A DNA stretch of 50,665 nt from Thermosediminibacteraceae bacterium (GCA_021890755.1 JAKKUQ010000010.1:1-50665); one strand, 5' to 3'. Counted from the stretch's first letter, positions 7,820 to 16,139 are shown. The notes: generated by a model not told the origin, from the sequence alone. Numbers and translations are program-made.

Positions 7820-9013
7820 CTAATTGTTTTCTAACAAATCTACTGTAGCTTGAAGCAACACAGCAGCTCCTGTTTTTAAGTGCTTCTCATCTATAGCAAA
7901 TTTTGAATTATGATGAGGATGCACTTCTCCATCTATCTCCATTGGGTTACATAAGAAGAAAAAGGTTCCAGGCACTTTTTGTAAAAAGTATGCCATATCC
8001 TCTCCCCCCATAAGGGGCTTCTTGATTTCTATGATTTGATCTTCTTTTAATATTTTCTTAGCTGACTTAACAAATTCCCTAGTAAATTCTTCATTATTGA
8101 CTAGTGGCGGATATCCAAATACGTATTCATATTCGCATTTTGCTCTCATTCCACTTGTTATACCTCTTGCTATTTCTTCTATTCGCATTGCTATATATTC
8201 CCTTACATTTTGGTCTATGGCTCTAACTGTTCCTTCAAGCTCTACAGCATCAGGAATTATATTATATGCAGTTCCCCCATGAATTTTCCCTATGGTTACT
8301 ACTGCTGGCGTAGATGGAGATATTTCTCTGCTAACTATCTGCTGAAGATTCACTACTAGCTGACTTGCAATAACTACTGGATCTACAGATAATTCAGGAT
8401 ATGCCCCATGGGCACCTTTTCCTACTACCTTGATCTTAAACCTATCAAGGCATGCCATTAAATTGCTATAGCTGTAACCGATGGAACCTGGTTTTAATTC
8501 GTCTGATATATTCCCTACATGAAGGCCTAATACCCCATCAACTTTGGGATCTTCTAAGGCTCCTTCCTCAATCATGGGCTTTGCTCCTCCGGGGCCTTCT
8601 TCTGCTGGTTGGAATAAGAGTTTTACATTTCCTTTTAAGAAGTCCTTATATTTATTTAACACCTTTGCAACACCTAACAAGATAGCTGTATGAGCATCAT
8701 GACCGCAAGCATGCATATTTTCATTAATGGAAGCAAAGGGAAGCCCTGTTTCTTCCTTAATAGGAAGTGCGTCCATATCAGCCCTTAAAGCTATTGTCCT
8801 TCCTGGATGTGCTCCTCTTATAAGACCAACAACAGCTGAACCATTTACCAACACTTTATACTCTATTCCCATCTCTTCCAGTCTCATCTTAACAAAATCC
8901 ACAGTTTTAGGCAGATCAAATCCTACCTCTGGTATCTTATGAAGCTCTCTCCTCCAGTTTATGATATCATTCTCAACCTTCTTAACTTCCTCAAGTACAT
9001 CAATACTTAACAT
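7820..9013 (-). CDS. M20 family amidohydrolase (aminoacylase/hippurate hydrolase-like)
   Basis: A 397-residue cytoplasmic metallohydrolase of the IAA-amino-acid/hippurate hydrolase group. In order it shows ALRADMDALPIKEETG, HACGHDAHTAILLG (metal-binding His and the Cys of this subgroup), QPAEEGPGGA (catalytic Glu pair), the dimerisation lid, GGEDMAYFLQ, and the C-terminal HPHHNSKFAID. All di-metal positions seem intact. Such enzymes remove N-acyl groups from amino acids. It is the last gene of a four-gene minus-strand operon with a second M20 enzyme and two membrane proteins, which implies import and hydrolysis of an N-acylated amino acid or small peptide. Confidence 0.92.
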   Translation of the reverse strand: MLSIDVLEEVKKVENDIINWRRELHKIPEVGFDLPKTVDFVKMRLEEMGIEYKVLVNGSAVVGLIRGAHPGRTIALRADMDALPIKEETGLPFASINENMHACGHDAHTAILLGVAKVLNKYKDFLKGNVKLLFQPAEEGPGGAKPMIEEGALEDPKVDGVLGLHVGNISDELKPGSIGYSYSNLMACLDRFKIKVVGKGAHGAYPELSVDPVVIASQLVVNLQQIVSREISPSTPAVVTIGKIHGGTAYNIIPDAVELEGTVRAIDQNVREYIAMRIEEIARGITSGMRAKCEYEYVFGYPPLVNNEEFTREFVKSAKKILKEDQIIEIKKPLMGGEDMAYFLQKVPGTFFFLCNPMEIDGEVHPHHNSKFAIDEKHLKTGAAVLLQATVDLLENN

Positions 9014-9033
9014 GTATATCCCCCACTTTTGGT

Positions 9034-10206
9034 TTATCCCAAATACTCAAGGATCATACCTATATAAAACTGAACAGCCTCCCATAGTTCATCTAAATTG
9101 ATGTGTTCATTAGGCTGATGAGCCATATCCGAATCCCCTGGTCCATATATTATAGCTGGCAAGTTAGTAGTTGGCAGAAATACTGCTGCATCTGTGTAGA
9201 AGCTGACCCCTTCTGGTACTAATTCTTTATTAAATAGCTCTTTAGCTACTTTCTGCCCTAGCTTTATAAATGGATGGTCTGCTTTTGTTTCTACTGCAGG
9301 CCTGTTATTGAGCACTTTAATCTCTGCGTTAAAGCCTTCTACCTGGCTCTTTAACTTCTCAATTATGTTTTGAAAGTCATTGATGATGCTGTCGTGATCA
9401 ATAGATGGTACAGTTCTTATATCTATTGTTATAGTACATTTATCTGGAACTACATTAGTCTTAACCCCACCATGGATAGTTGATATATTTAGTGTGGGCT
9501 CGCCTAAAAGTTTATTCTCTTCAAATTCAAATTTATAATCTAAAATTTGTTTTAGAAGCATGTTCATGTGGACTATTGCATTTATTCCCTTTTGAGGATA
9601 AGCTCCATGGGAGGTTTTTCCATAGGTGGTTATTTCTAACCACAGGGCTCCCTTTTCTGCAATCTTTATTCTACAGGAAGTTGGTTCTCCAACTATAATA
9701 GCCCCTATCCCTTTTAATCCTGTGGTGTTTAAATAGTGAAAAGCCCCAATGCTGTCTATTTCCTCTCCAGCAGTAGCAGCTATTACTAAATCTCCTTTAA
9801 GAGGTATCCTAGCTTTTTTTATTGCTCCTGCTGCCATAATCATAGCAGCCAAACCACCCTTCATATCTGCAGAACCTCTACCATATATCTTATTGTCTAC
9901 AATAGCTGCTGAAAAGGGTCCATATTCCCACTCTACATCTCCGGGAGGTACTGTATCCAAGTGGCCATTTAACAACAAGCTATCCTTTTGGCCTGTTCCT
10001 TTTATTACCCCAACAACATTAGCTCTATTATGACCTAGATCAACTAATTCCGTTTCTATCCCAAATTCCTCTAGTTTTAGCTTCAGCATCTCAGCTAGAT
10101 CTTTTTCATTTCCCGGAGGATTTACTGTGTTTACTCTTATCATATCCTGCAATAGGGATATAGTTTGTTCCTTACTTATGTTTTCTAAAACCCTCTTAAC
10201 ATCCAT
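9034..10206 (-). CDS. M20 family deacylase, ArgE/DapE type
   Basis: A 390-residue protein. Metal-site motifs are LLNGHLDTVPPG near 80, GRGSADMKGGLAAM near 110, and AATAGEEIDSIG near 145, followed by the lid domain and the C-terminal MAHQPNEHINL with the last His ligand. This layout is that of N-acetylornithine deacetylase, succinyl-diaminopimelate desuccinylase and related deacylases. The substrate cannot be fixed from sequence. The operon partners (another M20 hydrolase and a DUF5058-type membrane pair), together with an ornithine-regulon-like palindrome upstream of the operon, make an acylated ornithine or a dipeptide a reasonable guess. Confidence 0.9.
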   Translation of the reverse strand: MDVKRVLENISKEQTISLLQDMIRVNTVNPPGNEKDLAEMLKLKLEEFGIETELVDLGHNRANVVGVIKGTGQKDSLLLNGHLDTVPPGDVEWEYGPFSAAIVDNKIYGRGSADMKGGLAAMIMAAGAIKKARIPLKGDLVIAATAGEEIDSIGAFHYLNTTGLKGIGAIIVGEPTSCRIKIAEKGALWLEITTYGKTSHGAYPQKGINAIVHMNMLLKQILDYKFEFEENKLLGEPTLNISTIHGGVKTNVVPDKCTITIDIRTVPSIDHDSIINDFQNIIEKLKSQVEGFNAEIKVLNNRPAVETKADHPFIKLGQKVAKELFNKELVPEGVSFYTDAAVFLPTTNLPAIIYGPGDSDMAHQPNEHINLDELWEAVQFYIGMILEYLG

Positions 10207-10226
10207 ATTTAACCCTTCCTATCCCT

Positions 10227-10895
10227 TTATTTTGTCTTTTCTTTGTTATAAAATAGCCTCGCTATTATTATGGTGCCAAATACAGATGGGATAATGATAA
10301 AGTAAGCTGGTGTAGTTGGAAAAATTAATCGGATTAGTACAGGTATGCCTATTCCAAATACGGCCAGTTTAGGATATTTTATAGCAAACTGTCCAAACAT
10401 TGCCCCGAAAATGGCTGGAGCAGTATAGTTTTTCAATCCTTCAACTACAATTGTTGGAAGGAGATTAATGATTCCAACGCCTACAAAAGCACACAAGGTA
10501 GTCCCTATTATGTTTATAATTATAGAACCTGCTATACCAATAGTTGATATGATTTCAGCTTCAATAGTTCCAGGCTCTGTTTCTGTTACCTCAAGAGCCA
10601 TAGCAGCTGCGGGTAATCTACAATTTCCGATGTTTCCTGAAAGAAATGACATATACGTACCAGAAAGACCTAATGTAGAAAAGTAGGATATTGGTTCCAC
10701 AAAGTAGAAAGCCCCGAACATGCTGGCAATCATGCCCCATGCCTTAAGAGCAGTATTTGAATCTGGGAAAACTCCATGGGTAAAATATAGATACGCTACA
10801 GGAATAAAACTTAGTATCACTGCTAATAAAAGAGTAGACATACCTATTCTATTAACAGGACCTTTCCAAAGGGCATCAAACTCTCTTCTATCCAT
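10227..10895 (-). CDS. membrane protein, partner of the DUF5058 protein (putative transporter subunit)
   Basis: A 222-residue protein with about six membrane segments. The N-terminal cytoplasmic stretch MDRREFDALWKGPVNRIGM is followed by a helix with SFIPVAYLY. A conserved-looking polar loop SGNIGNCRLPAAAMAL lies between helices, and Gly-rich helices such as IGIAGSIIINIIGTT follow. It sits 12 bases from the DUF5058 gene and 20 bases from an M20 gene. The two membrane proteins plausibly form one carrier for the substrate of the M20 enzymes. I know no experimentally assigned function for this family. Confidence 0.65.
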   Translation of the reverse strand: MDRREFDALWKGPVNRIGMSTLLLAVILSFIPVAYLYFTHGVFPDSNTALKAWGMIASMFGAFYFVEPISYFSTLGLSGTYMSFLSGNIGNCRLPAAAMALEVTETEPGTIEAEIISTIGIAGSIIINIIGTTLCAFVGVGIINLLPTIVVEGLKNYTAPAIFGAMFGQFAIKYPKLAVFGIGIPVLIRLIFPTTPAYFIIIPSVFGTIIIARLFYNKEKTK

Positions 10896-10907
10896 ATAAT
10901 TGCCTCC

Positions 10908-11624
10908 TTAAAATCGTAAATTATAAATCATAGCTACAATTACTCCAAAAATCATAGCTATTCCTAATGAATACTCTTTTAAAACCTTTAATTTTTCATA
11001 TTTGTTCATAGCAAATCCTAAAATAACCATAACAATGCCACCTACTACTACCGATATAAAGTTTCCCCCTCCCTTAACTATATCGCCAGAAGTCAAATAT
11101 CCAAATATTCCAAGGGTTGCTGCTCCTGTTAATACTCCTAACCATTTTACATCATTACCACTTACCTTTTCACGCAAGGTTTCCAGTTTAGATGCAAACA
11201 AACCAACTAACAACAACCATCCTACGCCATTAATAGCCATAGTCCACCAGGAAACTGATAGGGCATATAGATCATAATCTGGGCCTCCAAATTCAACCCC
11301 TGCTGCCTCAGCCCCAACTTTTGCTGCTGTAAGTTCAGTAGGTGCTGCACCAATGATGGATAATCTCATCCAAGCCATAGGTCCTCCAATTACAGCCATC
11401 AAACCAACCATTACTATAAATATGGCTATTACTGGACCTATAGATGTTATCATACCTACCTTTAAGGCTTTATTGCATACTTCCTTTTTCATATTGACTT
11501 TTTCAGCTGTTTTATAAGCATGTTTTACATACAGTATAGCTTGAACAATTACAAGTATTACAATAAAGGCAGCAGTTATCCAGGCTCCTAGAGAATTGGC
11601 AATCGCGGTTACCTCTCGACTCAA
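10908..11624 (-). CDS. DUF5058-like multi-spanning membrane protein (putative transporter subunit)
   Basis: A protein of about 238 residues with some seven membrane segments, first gene of the four-gene operon. I placed the start at TTG 11624 because GGGGG sits 7 bases before it. The in-frame GTG at 11633 overlaps the ribosome site itself. The segment GGPMAWMRLSIIGAAPTELT, with charged and polar residues inside a membrane region, and YALSVSWWTMAINGVGW resemble the DUF5058 family as I remember it. No transport substrate is known for that family. Linkage to two M20 deacylases suggests an N-acyl amino acid or peptide. Confidence 0.65.
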   Translation of the reverse strand: MSREVTAIANSLGAWITAAFIVILVIVQAILYVKHAYKTAEKVNMKKEVCNKALKVGMITSIGPVIAIFIVMVGLMAVIGGPMAWMRLSIIGAAPTELTAAKVGAEAAGVEFGGPDYDLYALSVSWWTMAINGVGWLLLVGLFASKLETLREKVSGNDVKWLGVLTGAATLGIFGYLTSGDIVKGGGNFISVVVGGIVMVILGFAMNKYEKLKVLKEYSLGIAMIFGVIVAMIYNLRF

Positions 11625-11694
11625 AGTATGCACCCCCTGATTTTATTGTTTAATAATTTTTAATTACAGCCTGCAAATAAAATTTTTTTAATGC

Positions 11695-11713
11695 GCTGCA
11701 AAAATATTGCAGC
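11695..11713. promoter_or_regulatory. palindromic operator before the DUF5058-M20 operon
   Basis: GCTGCAAAAATATTGCAGC is a perfect palindrome with 7-bp arms, 71 bases upstream of the first gene. It shares the core TGCAAAAA..TTGCA with the elements upstream of the NhaC-type carrier and ord at 34.4 and 35.96 kb. A sigma-54 -24/-12 pair was looked for between it and the gene and was not found. A TTGCAGGC half-site lies closer to the gene. Confidence 0.55.
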
Positions 11714-11716
11714 AAA

Positions 11717-11847
11717 TCATATTATGGCTGTTACGGATTGCCTTAAATGCTTTACGCCCTTAAGAGAAAAAAGCTTGTCATGAAGCTCTTTGATCTCGCT
11801 TTCGTGGTCGTAAATGATGGATGTTGCAAATCTTGTGGTATCTCCAT
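11717..11847 (-). pseudogene. internally deleted nikR copy
   Basis: Read on the minus strand, the piece starts like nikR (ATGG-AGATACC, one base lost) and encodes DTTRF. It passes through the fragment IYDHES and then joins directly to EIKELHDKLFSLKGVKH and the final TAII. The middle of the protein, including most nickel-ligand residues, is missing. The flanking sequence up to about 11960 also matches the promoter side of intact nikR (16610-16700). It is a recent, decayed duplicate. Confidence 0.85.
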
Positions 11848-12138
11848 GATAACTCCCGGTTAAATGTTATTTTTTTCAATTTTCGCGCTACTATAATAAT
11901 ATTAGCAAAGACCGGAGAACATACCAATAAGATGGCATATCAATAAAAAAATTAAGAACCGGGAGAACCACTATTCATATTTTATGTCAACTTTAGATCT
12001 TCCCTTCGCTCTGTTAATAAATGAAATCTCAAGAAAAACATCAATTTTTTTGTCTAACCAATTTAATCTGAAGTTGCTTTGTGAAAATTCAGGATGTACA
12101 ATGTACACCGAATGCATTTAAAATAAGGAGGACAGAGA

Positions 12139-13242
12139 ATGGATCAACTATTCTATGGGATAAAAGCTTTAAGCATTTCCCAGGTAATAATGTTTTTAAT
12201 CGGCGGGTTACTGATTTACCTTGCTATAAAAAAAGAGTACGAACCTATGCTGCTTTTGCCCATCGGTTTCGGAGCAATACTGGCAAACATACCTTTTTCT
12301 TCAGCCATAGGTGATGAGGGATTTTTGACTCTGCTTTTTAAGGCTGGAATTCTAACAGAACTGTTTCCTATTTTAATATTTATTGCGGTAGGTGCTATGA
12401 TTGACTTTACCCCTCTTCTGCAGCAACCCTTCATGCTTTTCTTTGGAGCTGCGGCTCAATTTGGCATATTCTTTACTATGGCTATGGCAGCTTTATTCGG
12501 ATTTGACCTTAAAGAGGCGGCATCTATAGGAATAATAGGTGCTGCTGACGGACCAACTTCAATTTACGTGGCTACAAAATTCGCACGGCATTTACTTGCC
12601 CCTATTTCAGTGGCAGCTTATTCCTATATGTCCCTGGTTCCCATTATTCAACCACCGGTTATCAAATTGCTGACAACCCCTGCTGAAAGAAGAATTCGTA
12701 TGAAGCCTGAATTTAACGTAAAAATTTCAAAAACGGTTCAGATTCTCTTTCCCATAGTCACTACTATCATAGCGGGGATAATTGCTCCCATAAGCGTGGC
12801 TCTCGTTGGTTCTTTGATGTTTGGCAATTTAATTAGAGTTTCAGGAGTTTTGGATAGGCTCTCCAAAGCGGCGCAGAACGAACTGGCGAACCTGGTTACG
12901 CTTCTTCTCGGTATTACCATTGGTTCAACAATGACCGCAGAACAGTTTTTAAATCCCTCAACATTGCTGATAATAGCAATGGGCCTTGTGGCATTTGTTT
13001 TTGATACTGCAGGCGGTGTAATATTTGCTAAAATCCTTAACCTTTTCCTTAAGAATAAGATAAATCCCATGATAGGGGCAGCGGGAATCTCGGCATTTCC
13101 CATGTCCGCGAGAGTCATTCAAAAACTGGCGCAGAAGGAAGATCCAGCAAATTTTGTGCTGATGCAGGCCGTTGGTGCTAATGTTGCAGGTCAGATAGGA
13201 TCGATTATAGCTGGCGGATTAATCCTTACTCTGGTAAAATAG
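12139..13242 (+). CDS. Na+-translocating decarboxylase beta-subunit-like membrane protein (OadB family)
   Basis: A 367-residue polytopic protein of the OadB/MmdB/GcdB family, with about nine membrane segments. Diagnostic parts are LLPIGFGAILANIPFS, GILTELFPILIFIAVGAMIDF, and the ion-channel block AASIGIIGAADGPTSIY with its conserved Asp in membrane segment IV. A second such block around NPMIGAAGISAFPMSARVIQ follows. In known enzymes this subunit pumps Na+ using energy from decarboxylation of a biotin-bound carboxyl group. No alpha subunit or biotin carrier is nearby, only a tiny OadG-like gene, so it may act as a stand-alone Na+ channel or carrier. Confidence 0.9.
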   Translation: MDQLFYGIKALSISQVIMFLIGGLLIYLAIKKEYEPMLLLPIGFGAILANIPFSSAIGDEGFLTLLFKAGILTELFPILIFIAVGAMIDFTPLLQQPFMLFFGAAAQFGIFFTMAMAALFGFDLKEAASIGIIGAADGPTSIYVATKFARHLLAPISVAAYSYMSLVPIIQPPVIKLLTTPAERRIRMKPEFNVKISKTVQILFPIVTTIIAGIIAPISVALVGSLMFGNLIRVSGVLDRLSKAAQNELANLVTLLLGITIGSTMTAEQFLNPSTLLIIAMGLVAFVFDTAGGVIFAKILNLFLKNKINPMIGAAGISAFPMSARVIQKLAQKEDPANFVLMQAVGANVAGQIGSIIAGGLILTLVK

Positions 13243-13259
13243 ATAGAGGAGTGATTCTG

Positions 13260-13385
13260 TTGGAAGTATTTTTTGAGACATTAAAAATAATGGTCCAAGG
13301 TATGGCGGGAATTTTCTTGGCAATATCGCTTTTTTATATTATAATAAAGCTTATGATACGCGTTTTTCCGGAGGAAAACCAATAA
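13260..13385 (+). CDS. OadG-related small membrane subunit
   Basis: A 41-residue protein starting at TTG 13260 behind AGAGGAG, 17 bases after the OadB-like gene. It has one membrane helix (GMAGIFLAISLFYIIIKLMI) and a short charged tail ending FPEENQ. OadG subunits anchor the decarboxylase alpha subunit to OadB with a similar N-terminal helix (GMxGIFxVI). This one lacks the metal-binding C-terminal tail and so matches the class of tiny OadG-like partners found beside orphan OadB genes. It is followed at once by a terminator, which closes a two-gene unit. Confidence 0.8.
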   Translation: MEVFFETLKIMVQGMAGIFLAISLFYIIIKLMIRVFPEENQ

Positions 13386-13411
13386 AGCGTTCGCAATGAA
13401 CGCTTTTTTTG
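13384..13411 (+). terminator. intrinsic terminator after the OadB/OadG-like pair
   Basis: AAAGCGTTC and GAACGCTTT pair around a 5-base loop and run into T7. Confidence 0.9.
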
Positions 13412-13461
13412 TTATGTGAATTTTGATGCAATCAAAATATTTAAAAAGAAAGAGGGGAAGT

Positions 13462-14966
13462 ATGAGCGTTGTATACGTGTTAGGACATAGAAATCCTGAT
13501 ACCGATTCTATATGCTCTGCTATTGCATACAGCGATTTTAAAAATCTTACGGAAAATGACAATAATTACATTCCTGCAAGACTTGGCCCGGTTAACAGGG
13601 AAACGCAATTTGTTCTTGACTATTTTGGTGTCCCTTTGCCCGAGCTAATAGAAAATGTTTATACCCAAGTATCTGACATTCATTTTGATAAGCCCGTTAA
13701 TGTGAATAAAGATGCCTCAATGTTTGAGGCTTGGAATATGATTCTCAAGTATAACGTCAGGACAATAAATATTGTGGATGAAGAAGGTAAGTTTCTTGGT
13801 CTTGCAACACTGGGAGATATTGCAAAAGTCTACCTGGAATCTTCATCAGGTTTTTCGAAATATGCAGTTCCAGTGAAAAATATTGTAAAAACCCTGAAAG
13901 GGAAAGCCCTAGTCTTAAAGGAAGAAGTCTTCAGAGGGAATATTATAGTGGCTGCCATGCAGATGGATGATATACGAAGCCGCATAAAAGAAGGCGATTT
14001 ATTGATTGTAGGTAACAGAGTAGATGTTCAACTTATGGCTGTTAAAAGCGGAATAAAAGTGCTAATAGTTACAGGAGGACCTGAGGTGGCAAATGATGTA
14101 TTGGAAGCGGCTGAGGTAAACGGCGTGACGGTAATACAAGTGCCATACGATACCTTTGATGCCGTAAAATTGATTTGGACGGACAAAAAAAGCCTGTGGG
14201 TATGCTTGCAAGGCACCACATATTAGATTACAAAAGGAAAAATGTGATTCTTGTAGACCACAATGAAAAGTCTCAGTCTGCCGAGGGAATAGAACAGGCG
14301 AATATCCTGGAAATCATAGACCACCACAGGATAGGATGTATAGAAACTGACCAGCCCATCGTTTTCATAAACCAGCCTGTAGGCTGCACTGCAACTATAA
14401 TTTTTGGGAAGTATGAAGAAAAAAATATCATGCCTTCAAAAAAAATAGCAGGCATCATGTGCGCTGCTATATTGTCGGACACCCTAATGTTTAAATCGCC
14501 AACATGCACTATGGAGGATATAAGAGCGGCAAAGAAGCTTGCTAGCATAGCTGGAATAGAAATTGAAAAATTCGGGAGGGCGATGTTTGAAGCCGGAACG
14601 TCTCTTGAAGGGAAAACCGAAAAAGAGATATTTTTTACAGATTTTAAGGAATTTAAAATCGGAGATTACAAAATAGGAGTAAGCCAGGTGAATATATTTA
14701 ACAGCAGTCCGGAACATCTTAAAAACCGTCTGGTCCAATTTATGGAAAAACTAAGGAGTGATAGAGAATATGACCTGCTGCTACTTATGCTGACGGATAT
14801 AATAAATGAGGTTTCAGAGTTTTTATTTGCAGGCGATCAAAGGGAATTAATTAGAAGGGCTTTCGGTGTGGATGTCGAAGGAAATAGCTTCCTACTTGCG
14901 CGCGTCGTTTCCAGGAAAAAGCAGGTTGTCCCCAAAATTATATCAGCGGTAAACTCCCTTTCTTAA
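13462..14966 (+). pseudogene. manganese-dependent (family II) inorganic pyrophosphatase with CBS/DRTGG domains, frameshifted and deleted
   Basis: The start at ATG 13462 (AGAGGGGAAG before it) gives the DHH motif start VYVLGHRNPDTDSICSAIAYS, then a CBS domain (about residues 70-125) and a DRTGG domain (about 140-245) ending TVIQVPYDTFDAVKLI. In intact members a second CBS domain of about 45 residues comes next. Here the sequence jumps, in another frame, to DGQKKPVGMLARHH, the very end of CBS2. The second half then continues with VDHNEKSQ, the DHH motif EIIDHHRIG and the DHHA2 domain ending SRKKQVVPK. The two halves overlap as open frames around 14175-14226. One deletion explains both the frame change and the missing domain. 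It would need a frameshift to make the enzyme, so I call it a pseudogene. Confidence 0.85.
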
Positions 14967-15568
14967 TTAGCTAGCGAACCGATAACTGCGTACATTTCAT
15001 TAGTGTCAATCGAATGCAATATTTGAAGACCGGCTTGCTTCATATAACTGGCTACTTCGAAAGCAGGTGGGAGCAGGTGATGGCAAACTGGGGAGCCTGC
15101 CTCCCGGTGGATGGCGTTTATTTTTTCCCTGCTCTCCGAGTGACATATAGCCAGTTTGCCTCCCGTAGTTAACATGGAAGCTGCTTTTTCTATGCATTTT
15201 TGTTTTTCTTGAATGTGGGGGAATACCGAATAAAAGATTATCAAGTCGAATTTGTCCAGAGACTCAAAATTCATTATATCTTCGTGAACAAATTTTACGG
15301 TGGGAAAAAGGGATTCAGGGAATTTTTCTCTGGCCCTTTCCAGCATTTTTTCAGCAATATCTAAACCGATAATCTCTCCGGAAGATCCTATCTTCTCGAT
15401 TAAAAACGGGATAAGAACCCCAGTACCGCAACCCACATCCAGGATTTTAAAACCCGGAGCTACTCCCGTGATGTCTAATATAAACCTTATCTTTTCTGGA
15501 GAATGATATACTTTATCGTCCCATTCGGGGGCCAGGTCGTTGAAAAAACGCCGTAAAGATTCCAGCAT
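14963..15568 (-). CDS. class I SAM-dependent methyltransferase
   Basis: A 201-residue cytoplasmic enzyme of the UbiE/Methyltransf_11 type. SAM-binding motif I is ILDVGCGTGVLIPFL near residue 40, followed by GLDIAEKMLERAREKF (ribose-binding acidic residue) and DLIIFYSVFPH as motif II. The C-terminal part has an unusual His-rich stretch PVCHHLLPP. Only 6 bases separate it from the upstream ECF S component, so they form one operon, and NikR lies next upstream. Its acceptor is unknown. The setting suggests a metal-related cofactor or chelator. Its stop overlaps the last codon of the convergent pyrophosphatase remnant. Confidence 0.85.
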   Translation of the reverse strand: MLESLRRFFNDLAPEWDDKVYHSPEKIRFILDITGVAPGFKILDVGCGTGVLIPFLIEKIGSSGEIIGLDIAEKMLERAREKFPESLFPTVKFVHEDIMNFESLDKFDLIIFYSVFPHIQEKQKCIEKAASMLTTGGKLAICHSESREKINAIHREAGSPVCHHLLPPAFEVASYMKQAGLQILHSIDTNEMYAVIGSLAN

Positions 15569-15574
15569 TTTTTT

Positions 15575-16123
15575 TTACCTCCTTTCCCCGTCCGCAGGGT
15601 TAGACTGCCACTGTAATGCAGTTCGGGATTGGATCAGTTTTACTATTAAAGGAATGAGGATGACCTGGATAATAATACCAGGAAGACCGGTTATAAAAAG
15701 CGATGTCATTACTTTTGCGAAGTTAAAGGGCATGCCTAAAATGCCTGTAATTATCAACCAGTTGGCTACTATAGAAGCAAGCCTTCCGGAAAGCATTGCT
15801 CCAAAAAGAGCCGGGTAAATTCCCCATTTTCGCTCATGGAAAAGAATTGAGCTTACAAGTCCATATGTAGCAAGTTCAGCCATCATGGCAAAGACGAAGG
15901 GTGGGGAAGGCATTGATGTTATGACGAAATTCAAAAATGGAGTCAAAAGCCCTACTAAAGCTGCCAGATTTTTTGATAGCATAAATCCACCTAGCAATAC
16001 CGGGATATGCATGGGTAGAAACACCGGTCCTCCCAACTTGTAAGTATGGAAGGCCATTGGCATCAGTATTCCTGCGGCGACCAAAAGGCCTGCAGCCACC
16101 AGGTTTTTGATTTTGTTTTGCAT
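15575..16123 (-). CDS. ECF transporter S component (substrate-specific subunit)
   Basis: A 182-residue membrane protein with about six helices. The block GILMPMAFHTYKLGGPVFLPMHIPVLLGG, which I cite by its central LGGPVFLPMHIPV near residues 30-43, is typical of a family of ECF S components. The TSMPSPPFVFAMMAELATYG region continues the pattern. S components bind a vitamin or metal ligand and borrow a shared EcfA/EcfT module, which is not in this window. The gene sits behind NikR-type boxes, next to nikR, and before a methyltransferase, so nickel, cobalt or a nickel-bearing ligand is the likely cargo. This is inference only. Confidence 0.75.
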   Translation of the reverse strand: MQNKIKNLVAAGLLVAAGILMPMAFHTYKLGGPVFLPMHIPVLLGGFMLSKNLAALVGLLTPFLNFVITSMPSPPFVFAMMAELATYGLVSSILFHERKWGIYPALFGAMLSGRLASIVANWLIITGILGMPFNFAKVMTSLFITGLPGIIIQVILIPLIVKLIQSRTALQWQSNPADGERR

Positions 16124-16139
16124 TATTTAACCCCCTATA

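Larger units (their letters stand above)
11634..12138. other. intergenic region between the M20 operon and oadB-like gene
   Basis: This 505-base stretch holds the TGCAAAAA palindrome, the nikR remnant with its copied promoter flank (to about 11960), and about 130 bases without recognisable features. The oadB-like gene's AGGAGG site follows. A TGTACAATGTACA palindrome (12095-12107) lies about 30 bases before that gene and could be an operator, but no cognate regulator is evident. Confidence 0.5.

Noticed and set aside
11625-11694. Sigma-54 promoter in front of the DUF5058-M20 operon
   Set aside because: No GG-N10-GC arrangement occurs on the minus strand between the palindrome and the start codon.
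15540-15818. Plus-strand open frame opposite the methyltransferase and ECF genes
   Set aside because: It is antisense to two clear genes and shows no domain or ribosome site.
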